Source: Lotus japonicus
Lineage: Eukaryota > Streptophyta > Magnoliopsida > Fabales > Fabaceae
Assembly (NCBI RefSeq): GCF_012489685.1
Contig: NC_080041.1
Span: 135,671,785-135,735,784, forward strand
Direction of reading: 5' to 3'
Length of the DNA: 64,000 nucleotides
The translations under genes were made by a program, and so were the position numbers. How positions within the stretch are numbered: the stretch's first letter is position 1; each line of letters opens with the position of its first letter. Below are positions 35,765-47,331 of this stretch, one piece after another. Below the pieces are notes generated by a model. It had not been told where the DNA came from, ran no database searches, and saw only the letters and a list, made by a program, of their open reading frames with translations.

Positions 35765-36205
35765 CTCCATCTGTCCTTAATTATAATTTATTTATGAGTC
35801 ATATTTTCTGAGTTTTTTTTTTCCAAAATATAAGTCATTTTAATATTTATGCAACATTAATTTTTTTTTACCATTTTTACCCTTATAGTATTAAAAGATT
35901 TTTTCTACTTTCCAAAATTTTTCTTTATTTCCAAAGGGACCACCATTTATATCTACATCAAAAACTTTCAAAATTTCATTTTTTATTGGTGAGGGAAATT
36001 TCATTTTTTTTATTGGTGGAGGGAGGTTTAAGAGATATTGAAACATTAATATGGAAAGAGAATAGAGATGAAAAATAATGAAATTGAAAATCTTTTGAAT
36101 GGGGGGTGATTTAGGAAAAAATAGATAGTTACTAACTAATTTTAACTACTTTTCGTAATTCTAGAGAATTAGGTAAAAATGACTTATAATAGGGAACGGA
36201 ATGAG
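35765..36205. mobile_element. Stowaway-like MITE
   Basis: The ends are CTCCATCTGTCCTTAATTAT and the inverted ATAATAGGGAACGGAATGAG, flanked by TA dinucleotides (35763-35764 and 36206-36207). CTCC-TC-GTCC ends and a TA duplication are the Stowaway (Tc1/mariner) pattern. The AT-rich interior pairs TAAGTCATTTT with AAAATGACTTA. No coding. Confidence 0.75.
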
Positions 36206-36619
36206 TATTATTTTTGTCTTTGACGGATGTCGTCATCCGTTCGGAAAATATTTGTATGTCTCTCACAACAAATGTCTTACCCCAAATACGAAATTGTGAT
36301 CAAATAATCTTTAAAGGGTCTAACTTGCTTATCACTTCAACAAAACATTTAATACTTACATTCAAATTTATTGTCATGTTTAATATTTTTGACGTCATGA
36401 GTGACCAAGACAGCATTTACCTTGATTGTGAATCCTCAAATACTTACCAGTTACCACGATTAACTCTCTTTTTTCCCATTGGGCTTCCTAGTTTAGGAAC
36501 AATTTCTCCTTAGATTCCCCTCTTCTCTGTTAAGTCATTTTGTAAAACTAAGATAAAATGATTAGGAGATAACTTGTTCAGTCTTTCTGGTGTTTGTGAT
36601 ATCATTCTTCAATAGGTCC

Positions 36620-37692
36620 TGACTATCATCTTTAGGCGGTACGCTACTTAATGGGGTTCCAACAGAGTACACATGCAAGTTATTCAATGAGGCCCGCCAT
36701 GCTGCCTTTGGAAAAATAAATTGATATTTAACTAGTGGACATGAAAATTGCTTACATTTGCTCTTTTATGTACATGAACTTGAATCTTTGTGATCAAAGC
36801 CTAAACTCTTCTCATTTATCCCATTTACCCTGTGTGTTTTACATTCTTTGATTTTGTCATGACCTGACTTGTGCTGATGCCTCAAGAAAGTGGTAACCAG
36901 CCGAGGTCTGATATTGATGAATATGTGTGGTCCAATCACAAGCTATGGGTCCCCAGGTCTCTTCTTAGTATGCATGTGAGGCTGGGAGACAAAGCATGTG
37001 AAATGAAAGTGGTTGAATTTGAAGAATTCATGCAACTTGTTGATGGGATTAGGAGTAATTTCCCAAGCCTTAATAGCATTTGGCTCTCCACAGAGATGCA
37101 GGTACTTCAGCTTTGTGGATTGTCAGCTTTCTTATTTCTCCTTCTTGTTATAATCATAGTACTACGTGTGGATTTGGATTACCGACAAACAGGGAAATCT
37201 TTCATTCACGTAGTCAAACATTTTTAGTCGTCTGATCTTGATTGGACGGTTCATATTTAAGTTGTAAGTTGTAACAAAGAACTTGGAATAGTAACTCATA
37301 ATGTGAGTCATATGAAATCAAACGACTTAAAATACTTGAATGCAGAACGCTATTAAACACATAATCCAAATCCGCTACGTGTCTAACATTATCAAAGATT
37401 TGATTTGATTTGATTCCGGAAGTAATTGACAGAACACAAAAATATTCTCATTGGAACTTTCACTATACAAAGGTAAGGAGACAAGATAAGGCTAATGTGT
37501 CAATGGCTGAGTATGAAGCCAGCCTAGGAAGGGAGACCAGCACTAATTATCACTGGTCAATTTCCTGATAGCTTCCTGACTTTTTTGTTGTAGCATTGGG
37601 TTCAAGTTGGTGCTTCCTTATAGATGGAATGAGAAATATTGGGAAAAAGTAATGAGTGACTATTTGAGTGTAAACAAGGGCAGGTTTTGGTA
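36620..37692 (+). pseudogene. Decayed glycosyltransferase-like gene, three exon remnants
   Basis: Three blocks keep exon-like structure. Block 1 (about 36619-36712, after an AATAG acceptor) reads RYLMGF then, after a 1-bp loss, TEYTCKLFNEARHAAFG. Block 2 (about 36871-37100) is open: SDIDEYVWSNHKLWVPRSLL, SMHVRLGDKACEMKVVEF, SIWLSTEMQ, then a GTACTT donor. Block 3 (about 37446-37692) reads HWNFHYTKVRRQ, SMAEYEASLGRETSTNY, then frameshifts and stops, then ALGSSWCFLIDGMRNIG and YLSVNKGRFW. The order fits a plant family annotated as alpha-1,6-fucosyltransferase-like or calcium-ion-binding proteins (family name from memory, moderate confidence). The N-terminal half is missing. Several frame breaks show that it is not functional. 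Confidence 0.75.
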
Positions 37693-38669
37693 GGGTATCT
37701 ATCTCTCTGTATTAGGTTATTTATCAACAAACATGTTGTCTAGCCTATATGATAATTAACAGACAATAGATTTTTTGTATTTTTGCAAAACAATATAAAT
37801 TCTTTGTACATATAACCATTGAACATGCCAATAAGAGTGCACTGCGATCAGGAATTTAATTTAAGTGATAGAAGAATCAATACACATGGAACTTGTTGTT
37901 ATCCAGTTTTTTTGAAGAAATGCTAACAAAATACTCTTCAATACATGTTTCATTATATCAGGTTAAATTGACTTCTCACTAGATAAAAAAACGGTCCTCA
38001 TTAGATAAGAATGAAATTTACATGATTTACTAATGTCATAAGAATTTCAAGCATTAAAAAGTGTATTATTAGCACATTTCTTCTGATTGGATTTTCAGAT
38101 GAATGAGTATGTGTATGCTGCAACCAATTGACATCTTCAAAGCTCAGACCATCCATTAGAACTCAGAAAGCAGAACATATCTGGTAATATACGGTAATTC
38201 AATAAGCAGATACGATGTTTGGACAAACTTTACTAAGGCAATTAAGTCCTTTGAAAAGAGCATACAAAATCTTGATGAAAGAAAAGTTAAGACTACAGAG
38301 AATATCACTCATGAAAATGTAAAATCGATGGTCATCGACACAGGTGTAGATACAGATATTGGCATCCAATGAAAATTAGAATGAAGCCTAGCAATTGAAG
38401 GAGCAATAGACTCTTGCCTCTTCAAATTCACTTCACATGACAATACAACAATTTAAGCTTCCTTGGAGGAACAGGGGAGAAAAATAAAGGCAACTTTTTT
38501 CATGACTAACACAATTGGTTGCCCAAGAAATTTCTAGTAGATTTTTAGAGAAACCCTCCAATGTTGAAATGTATAGTCAGCTGTGGCTGTGCAACAAGAA
38601 AGACTCTCTCTCTCTGGTAACAATTGCCAAAGCTGCAATTTTACCCAGAGATACCAAATCATGATATTA
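37693..38669. other. Intergenic and 3' flank of ankyrin gene
   Basis: No gene is recognised. The part next to 38669 is the likely 3' UTR of the minus-strand ankyrin gene; a short CT repeat lies at about 38604-38616. Confidence 0.4.
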
Positions 38670-41352
38670 CTATTGTTCTTCAACCTCCTCTGTCACTTGA
38701 TGTACTCCATCTCCACTTTTAGCTGCTGTCTGCTTCTTAAGTTTCTTACTTCTAGCTTTCTTTGCCTTCATTCGCCGTTTCTTCTCATTGGCGTCCACCC
38801 ATTTGTAGTCTGCAGGTATGTTGAACGGATCAACTTCATCCTTATATCTGTGACTATCAGAGTCACTGGACTGCCCCCCTCGATTTCCTTTCATCCATGA
38901 AATCCATGATGTAGATCCCTCTGATTCCTTGGATTTGGCATCCTGGAAATGGGCAGGGCTGGAAAGTGGAGTTGAAAACTCCTCTGCTGGCTGAAGCTCC
39001 TCAAATTTCGTAAAAGTGACAATCACCCGGATAGTAGGGACTATTGGGATAGCAACCTAAGTAGCACCAGAGATTATTATCATTAAAAACAGAAGCCTTT
39101 ATGAAGACCAAACATGGATGCTGATTGCTGAACATCCCACAAAAAAAAGGGACGTGGCACATAGACAAGCAGAAAATCAGGCACATTATTGCTGCACCAG
39201 CACTAAGTTTGATTTCTTTAGATTTTTTATTAACGAGACTGAAATTGACCAAGGTATAAATAATCCATGATAAGGTCTAAGTGTGATGATTCATGATCAT
39301 CAGAAAATTTCTGCCAAGTGTCAACTAAAAAGAACTCTCATAAAGCAAAATACAACTAGAGAAACCTGGAGAGGGGAAAAATGAAAACTGGACAGCAAAT
39401 CCTGCTTTTGCACATTAAACAGTCTAGTATCATTTCACAGTAGCTTTACTTAGTTTAAGATATCATAACAGTAAAGAAGTATCATGTGATGATTGTCAGT
39501 TATTCGAGACACTTGCGATATAAGCACGCACAAATGTCAGTACAAGAATGACCATAAGAAACATGGACTGACCCGTGGCTGTTAGACAGAATCTCATCGA
39601 AGTTGTGAAACCTTAACTTAGAAAATTCAAATATTCATCCAGTATATTTATACTATTAAATAAAATCTTAGCTCACTTTCAGTTTAAAAAAGCAGATACA
39701 GGGTGCAGAGCAGTATTGCATAAACAGTTAACAGCTTAAGGTTATGGCATTTGGATTACCTTGACAGGAAAAGTTCCATAAGGAAGCTTAGTTGTCAAAA
39801 GCTCCCTGAGTCTTCTAATAGCCTTAACCTTATTTGCTAAGATGTCAAGTAGCGGCAGAAGCTCATTGGTTTCCAAAGGGAAGTCATGCGTCAACCACAA
39901 GACAGGTCTTAAGCCCTTTTTATACTCGCTCTCATTCTTAGGCTCACTGACCGCTCCTTTCTTCTTCTTTTTACTGTTTTTATCTTTTCCCTTTTTAGAG
40001 TCTCCACTATCCTCCTTCAGAAACTCAGATGCTAACTTTTGCTGATCACCTGATCTCTGGTTGCTACTTTCTGGGCCAAACTTTGAAACTTTCTTCAAAG
40101 ATTTGGAATCCTCAGGGTCATCACTACCGCTCTTCAAACTTTTCTTGTTCCAACCAAACCAGCTCTTCTTCTCTTTAACCGCACCATTGGCTTCCGAATT
40201 TTCATTAGAAGTTGATGAGACATTTTCTTGACCATCATGGGCACCATGTTCGTCATCTTCACATGTACCATCAGAATTCCCCGTACGCAGTGCAGAATCT
40301 AACTGCAGTCTTTCCTCAGCAGTCAGTACATCATCATACTCATCATTGTGTTCCCCATTTACCATACTTTCTCCATCCTCCACAGCAAAAAGCTCTTCAT
40401 CTGTCATAGCACCTGGAACCCGCCTTGACTTAACACTCACCATTACATTAAGCATGTCATAAACTTTTGCCTTCCAATTCCCAACTATCTCAGTCTTCTC
40501 CTGGCGCCTCCAATTTAAATGGGGAATCAGCTCCGCTTGAGTAACATCAATACCTGGTCTGTACATGTTTGTCTGAGACATCAAAGAAACTTCATGAGCA
40601 ACTTCAGCTTCTGTTGGTTGTGTACCGGCTCCTTCCAAAGCATTTGTGATTTCCTTCTCTTTATGAGAAAGAGCAATCAAAGAACCAGGTGCCAGTGTTA
40701 AATTACTGTCCTCTGAAGTATAGCCCTCTCCAAGGAACAAAAAGGTTTGGTCCGATCTTTGGATCCGTAAGCCATCAAAACCAGCAAGGGTCATGTCAGC
40801 ACGGAGATTAGAACCTCGCTTCCATATTCGGTAAGTATCTGAAGGAGCTATCCGCCCAATAAAAGGAATTACAGAGCTCTCAAAATGAAAAGTTATCTCC
40901 ATATAAAAATCACGAATACGAGATGCTGAAGCAACAATGCGGGGAAGCCTACGACACCATTTAGCCCAAGCCAGAGGTTGATAGTGCCGTGCAATAATCA
41001 TCGCAATAGCTTCCTCTCTAGTACACACAGCTTCTTGGAGAGCACTCCACCCGTTCTCATTCTGCAAACTCCAATCCGCACCAGCAGCCATTAAAACCTC
41101 AGCAGAGACAGGATCCCTGAGCCTCACTGCAAGGTGAAGAGGGGTCTCCCTACCAGGAACATCACGGCGATCAATAACAGCAGATACCTCATCCGCTCTA
41201 ACTTCAGCAGCAAGAGACTCAGCTTCCGTGTTTACCTCACCAGCCTTAGCCAGCCGCGGAAGCCCGGAAACAATGCGGCGCAGGACAGCATGGTCACGCC
41301 TGGCAACTGCCAAGTGAGCAGGACTGTGTGCATATTTAGTTAAGTCCTCCAT
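38670..41352 (-). CDS. Ankyrin repeat protein with GPCR-chaperone domain (ANKRD13-like)
   Basis: Two coding exons, join(38670..39056, 39760..41352) on the minus strand, encode 659 aa. Ankyrin repeats fill about residues 10-125 (SPAHLAVARRDHAVLRRIV, RETPLHLAVRLRDPVSAEVL, WSLQNENGWSALQEAV). A GPCR-chaperone (ANKRD13-type) domain follows, roughly 165-540, with FYMEITFHFESSVIPFIGRI, DTYRIWKRGSNLRADMTLAG, KVYDMLNVMVSVKSRRVPG and GLRPVLWLTHDFPL. It is interrupted by an acidic/basic low-complexity linker (about 350-470). The C-terminus is lysine-rich (KKRRMKAKKARSKKLKK). Animal ANKRD13 proteins bind ubiquitinated membrane receptors; the plant role is not known to me. An upstream leader exon (about 42029-42330), ending at a GTACC donor, suggests a leader intron. 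Confidence 0.9.
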
Positions 41353-41940
41353 TGATCGACCTCCTACCTCTCTCTTAGGCTAGTACCATTTGGCAGGTCA
41401 ATCTCAAGTTAGTTAAAAACCAGAAATCGCACAGGCTTCGCTCATACCTTCGCGGTTCAAACACTTCAAATCAATTTTCTATGGTCCCAGTAAAGAGGAA
41501 AGAGCTCCAAAAATGAGTAATCTGGGTTTATCTGTAGTTCAAATTTAAACTCTCCCCTGCCAGCCACACAATGAAGTTTGAAGTATGAACCTCCACCCAC
41601 TATTAAACTGCCAGAGATTACTTCAACTGGCAACTGTTTCTTGCTCCAAACTCATTCAAATCTGCAAAAAAAGCAAGCATGCCCCTGAACCACAAAACCA
41701 AGATTTGCACATAGATTTCTAATACCCACTACGCAGTTGCTATAAAAAACATCTCCAATTGTAAAATCTGAGCTAATAGAGAAATTGAAAACTCTTTCTG
41801 AACTTGAATTCAAAAATCATAAAATCAATTGATGAACTGTGACACATAGAAACCAATCAGAACATGAAAATTTGAGAGGGAAAATCAAGAGGGAATGGAT
41901 TGGGTAAAGTAAATGCGTAACACAGTACTACGATGGAAGG

Positions 41941-41972
41941 AAATGAAATGAAATGAAATGAAATGAAATGAA
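41941..41972. repeat. AAATG microsatellite
   Basis: About six tandem AAATG/GAAAT units, within the probable leader intron of the ankyrin gene. Confidence 0.9.
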
Positions 41973-42363
41973 GATCCGTGACAATTAGTGTAGTTTCCGA
42001 AACAAGAATCCAAGAAAGTGGTTGGTACCTGCTGAGAAAGAAAGAAACAACGCCATTGATTGCTTGCAGAGAAAGCTCTCTCTCTAGAGATTGTGGTCTG
42101 TGCTGATTAGGGTTCGTTGATTGTTGAATTTTCCGTCGAAAATCGAAGTTCTGCTGCAACTGAACACCAGAGAGAGAGAGAGAAAGAAAAGAGAGAGAAG
42201 GAAAAAGAAAGAGGAAAAGTGATCGGACGGTGGGAATTGAATGGGGAAGATGAGATCTAAGGGTTGAAGGTTGTGGGCATGGACCATTAATTGGTGATAG
42301 ATGACATTGACAACACAGCTCAAAAGGAAAACAAACAGGAATCGGTTTTGACTCGGTTAGCAA

Positions 42364-43827
42364 CTCGGGATGAGTATGAGTATTTCTATTTCCTACTTCC
42401 TAGGGCAGGCTGTGATGTGTCTGGTTAGTTGGTTGGTTGGTGGTTAAGACTTAAGACTAGTAGTAGTTCTTGTGTGTGGTCAAAATAAATTATATTAAGT
42501 TCAAATATAATAATCAAGCCTTGAGGAGAAAGTGACAAGCATGGAAATTGGAATGGAATTCTTATTCTCATTCTCATTCTCATTCTTGGAAAATCAAAAT
42601 TTAGTTATGTTCAAGCTATAGGCTTTTGTATACATCATCGTATATATCTCTATTTGCCAACTACTTCAAAACCATATTAATTAATTATCTTTCTATATTG
42701 ACCAAAAAAAATATCTTTCTATAAGTGTGATTGACTTGTCCTCTAATACCCCTTCAATTTGGATTGTGGATATCACATATAGATGATACAGGTTCTAATA
42801 CCCCTAAATAACCACTATAAACTGTTGAAATGTATAAAGTGAAGTGATTTGTCCAAGTTAGGGCGTTGAAAATAGATCAAATTTGGTTGGATCTTCTTTT
42901 AAAATACTACATGACAATCTATCTTTAGATTCACTTGTAAGATGAAGGGTTACAAATAAGGTAAATAATGGATTTAATATCACAATATAGGAAATTGTGA
43001 AATAGTGACACCCATGTAACAAATAAAAATCGATTGAAGTTTCTATATTAAGCTCGCAAGAGCTCTATATTCATCCTGTAATGATATGATTAGAAAACAA
43101 TAAACTCTTAAGATACATAATATATTGTTTCATAAAAAAAAATACATAATATATTGTAAGATTAATGGTGGAATATAATAGACATCATTGTAAGGATCGT
43201 ATAGTTATTAGCTTTTAATATAACTCAAATTTTCAAATATTTTTTATCTACAGGGAATATAGGACCATGTATATTTGTTTCACTTAACTAGCTAGAGAGA
43301 TTTTAAATTCGAATCCTCATATGCAACTGAGTTAAGTACAAGTTTGGAATTTGTACTGTGAAAGATATTTGTGTTCTAAATTAAAAGTATGTCTTAATTA
43401 GATCTTGGAGATGACTCCATTAAACAAATGAATGCAATGAATGAAAGTGAAAATTAAAGATAAAAATTTCATAACTGCAGTAACACCCTTTAAACACGAT
43501 AACAGCATCAATCGAGTATGGAAGTTATGAATTATGATCATTACATGCAGTAACATGGAAGCATGGCTCACTCCTAATTACTGGCTTCACAAGGGTCTAT
43601 CATGAACCATAATGTATGCGTATGTCGAAATATTGTTGCGCGCAATAAAACGGATTTGGATCTCTCCAGCTGCTGGAGGGTCCAGCAGTGTATATCACAC
43701 TTAAAAAAATTTAGTGTTTAAATTATTTTTTTCACCTCAACACATCTCAACCATTAATTATTTTGATCTATGACTATAAATGAACCATAGAGGCTGGAGA
43801 GGATTTTGGGCTGGAGAGGATCCCAAT
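42364..43827. other. AT-rich intergenic DNA
   Basis: No supported gene. A short CATTCT tandem tract lies at about 42562-42592. The hAT target-duplication copy ATCCCAAT is at 43820-43827. Confidence 0.4.
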
Positions 43828-45665
43828 CAGTGGCGGACCCACGTAGAGCTGAGGGGGTTCAGTTGAACCCCCTGAAAAATAAAAAATTCCTACTTACCTC
43901 CCTATAATGATTTTTTTTGAACCCCCTGAAATTTAAATATTGCACCCAGACCCCACGCTCACTCGGTCACTCTTTTCTCTCTCTCTCACGCACTCATTCT
44001 CTGGTTCACCTCACCTCACTCACGATTCACAAACGCACCACCACCAATCCACCACAGGACCACCGGCCGCCACCACGGCACCACCAGGCCCCAGCCACCC
44101 AGACCCCACTCACTCGGTCACTCCTTTCTCTCTCTCTCACGCACTCATTCTCTGGTTCACATTCACGAACGCATCACAACCAATCCACCACAGGACCACG
44201 ACCACCGGCCGCACAACGCACCACCACGGCACCACCGGCACCGACACCGTCCATCTCTGCTGCTGTTGAAGCCTGAAGGTTAGTTAGGTTTCAAAATTGA
44301 AAACCCTAAAATTAAAAACCCCCAAATTGAAATGTGAAGGGAAATTGAAAACCCCAACTGCTACTGTTTTGCTTTGCTTTCCCTTTTGCTGAATTTAGTT
44401 TGTGTATAAGAAATTGTACTGAAATGAGATTGGATTTTACATGAGAGTGACATATTCCATCAATTTTACTCCTAATTGGTTTGAGATTGGAATGTGAAGG
44501 GAAGGGAAATGGTTTGATTTTTAATTTAGCAATTGCTGATGTAGTTAGGTTTGATTTAGTCATTTAGTAATTGGTGCTAGGTTCATTTTGTCCCTGATGA
44601 ACGAGGCTAGCTTATTTCTGCTTCAGAAGATGGTTTGATCTGCACATTTGATACCACGGGAGATATCAATGATGATGATCATCTAGAGTCAGTAAGTCCA
44701 GGACTTCAAATTGAATTGCAATCTGTGAAAGTTTCAACACAAACATTGTTAACTATGGCTTTGTAGTTATGTGATTTGTGATGTTTATTGTGAAATCATA
44801 GTTGGAAAGATGGCAAGCTTCAATAGAAGACTACGAAATCTTGCAAAAAGAGACACCAGATGATGAGGAAGTTAACCGGGCATTGTTGGAAGCCAGAGCA
44901 CAGCTCAAGAAATAGTATGGTTAAGACTAACATTGGAAGTTCATTTCCCCTAATTACTTCTCTTTTTTGTTTCTTTTAGTTACTTTTTATTTTACTTCCG
45001 TAGCTATGCAAATTAATGGTGAAATTGATATTACTGATCCTATCTGTTGCTAGGATGCTTATATATGCAGAGCTCAAGCTTCACATTTTAAAAAATAGAA
45101 GGTTTCTTTGTGTCTTTTGTATTTTGAACTGCTGTTTTTTTGGCATGCAAAATCTGTAAATTTCTTGTTTACAAAATTGTAGGTGATTAATGTGGGAACT
45201 TCCATTGCCAAGGTAGGGCTTTTTGGAGAGAGTTATCAGAAGCTTTGGTGTTTAACGCATATTGAAACCTTGGGGTACAGTTTATTTCGGTTATCTGTTT
45301 AGTTCAGGTTACAAAGGTATATGAAAGTCTTTTCCCTTTCGCTGTGTTTGGAATCCTTAAAATCATCTTGGAATTGGAATGAATTCTCGTATGAATCTGG
45401 TTTTAAATTGTCATGGTTTAAGACTTTAATTCATTTACCAATCATTGTGTTTGTAAATTGTAATATCTCATAATTTGTTACTTTTAATGGATTTGTAAAT
45501 CATTTTCATTCAACTGAAGTCTTTTCATTTTTTAAGCTTTCCCAACATAGGATTTGTGCATTTCGTGTATTTCTCTATCCAGTTCTTCAACAGTTCAGTA
45601 TTTTTATTGATGTGTTCATTTCAAAATTTTGAACCCCCTGACCCGGGGTCCTGGATCCGCCACTG
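43828..45665 (+). mobile_element. hAT-type element carrying a TTL (TPR-thioredoxin) gene fragment
   Basis: The ends are CAGTGGCGGACCCACG and the inverted GGATCCGCCACTG, with a perfect 8-bp target duplication ATCCCAAT (43820-43827 and 45666-45673), as for hAT. Subterminal GTTGAACCCCCTGA and GAACCCCCTGACC also pair or repeat. No transposase. Inside, an exon-like block at 44802-44915, bounded by an ATCATAG acceptor and ending in a stop, translates to LERWQASIEDYEILQKE, then TPDDEEVNRALLEARAQLKK. This closely resembles a TPR segment of plant TTL (TPR, thioredoxin-like) proteins. Another possible exon lies at about 44628-44690 (EDGLICTFDTTGDINDD). A direct duplication of a CT-rich 70-bp segment (43950-44021 and 44100-44166) lies near the left end. 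Confidence 0.82.
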
Positions 45666-45673
45666 ATCCCAAT

Positions 45674-46772
45674 CCCAATAAAACTTGAAGTAATCAGTAC
45701 TGGCATGTTCCACTCTCCTTTATTTAGGACAGGTATAAAAATATGGGATTGTCTGAACCTCAAGTAAATATGGGGAAAATAACTATTAGGAAACATATTG
45801 TAATATTTCATAATTTTTTTAATATGAACAAATTTAGGATTCAATAACTCAATTCTTCAGTTTGCTATGTTTGTGATATTCAGCTGGGGATATCCATATT
45901 CCTTTACAATCATTCTAGTCTAAAGTGGTTTAATTGTATTTTAACACGTGTCATGAGCTAAATTTTATAAAACACATGTTAAAATATTATTTGTGTCTTT
46001 TAAGATAAAGTCATTTTCCCTCATTTTTTATTTAAAATATGCTAAAAAGTGACTTCTCTATGTAAAGTTTATAAAATATTAATTAATCTAATAGATAAAA
46101 AAACCTTTTTAAGCAAGATAATGACTTGAAAGCGTCAATGAAGTTTGACATCCTATATTTAGTAAAAGAAAAGTTATTTTCATTGTTGTCTGTATGATTC
46201 ACAAAGAAATATTTTAAAAGAAAAAAACGTCGATATCTTCCAGTATAGTTAATTAATAAGTTATACAAAGTGGTGACAAGAAATAGTTGAAATAAAATGC
46301 TTAAGCTTAAAATGTACTATTATATTCAATACTCTTGCATTCTGCTTACACATTTTCAATGAATCAAGCATTATCATAAAGTGAACATGTAAAAAAATAG
46401 GGGAGCGATAAGTTTTTTTTTTCCAACGAAACGATAAGTTTTGGAGGCAATAAAGTCCAAACATATAAATGTGGCCCATTTTTTGGATGGGTTGATGCAC
46501 ATTGGGTTAAGTTAAATTATTGGACCCTTATAATATTTTTGGCAAAAATGGGTAAGAAATGGGGGAGAGAGATTATAGAAAAATTATAGACCAACGAAGT
46601 AATACATGTTCCCTTGATTTTCATAACTTCTCGAGTTAGAATTTTGGTTGAGTGTTTACAAGTCATAAACATTGACCAAAAAAACATTTACAGGTCAAGT
46701 AGGACTCGTCCCGTGGGCACACGAGCAATCACACCCATAAAAAATTTCTAACATTGACTTAAACCTCTAGTG
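45674..46772. other. AT-rich intergenic DNA
   Basis: No supported gene or clear repeat, only short chance frames. Confidence 0.4.
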
Positions 46773-47331
46773 GTTGAGTCGAGTCTGCCTCCCCACTTTG
46801 GACATGCAGAGGCAATAAAAGTAAAGTCTGAATAACTTCTTTCACCAACAAACCCAATTTACACATGCAGTTGAAATTGAAGTGTGAAAATGATGTTGTT
46901 TTTATTACAAATTTTCATTTTAGCTCTGAAAAAATCATTTTCTTAAATTAAGTTTTCAACACAAGAATGAGAGTTTGATGAGAATGAAACGCACCGTTTC
47001 CAACCCATCAACCCCCATTGTTTATTTTCAACCCATAGAATTTCTCTAACAGACGGATGAGTCAGAGCCTGCCTCCTCCACACTGGGCCACATGTAATAA
47101 AACTCAAGTCTTAATAATTTTCCTTCAAAAAAAAATTCAATTTTCTCATGCGGCTAAAATTGAAGTGTGAAAATAGCGTTGTTTATATTATTAATTATAA
47201 ATTTTCTTTTTATATCTATGAAAAAATCATTTTCTTAAATTATGTTCTCAACAAATGAATGAGAGTTTGATGAGAATGAAACGCACCGTTTTCAACCCAC
47301 CGACCCCCATTATTTATTTGCAACCCATCGA
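46773..47331. repeat. Diverged tandem duplication, two units of about 270-280 bp
   Basis: Unit A (about 46773-47042) and unit B (about 47052-47331) share, in order, GTCTGCCTCC/GCCTGCCTCC, AATTGAAGTGTGAAAAT, AAAAAATCATTTTCTTAAAT, GAATGAGAGTTTGATGAGAA, TGAAACGCACCGTTT and a CAACCCA-CGACCCCCATT end. Unit B runs up to the probable 5' end of the PHD-SWIB-Plus3 gene, so the duplication may have copied promoter DNA. Confidence 0.75.

Noticed and set aside
42084..42363. Open frames over the ankyrin gene leader (168 and 79 codons)
   Set aside because: They lie in the GA/CT-rich 5' leader of a well-supported gene and show no domain.
43917..44276. Overlapping open frames rich in Thr/His/Pro
   Set aside because: They come from a duplicated CT/CA-rich stretch inside the hAT element and have no recognisable domain.
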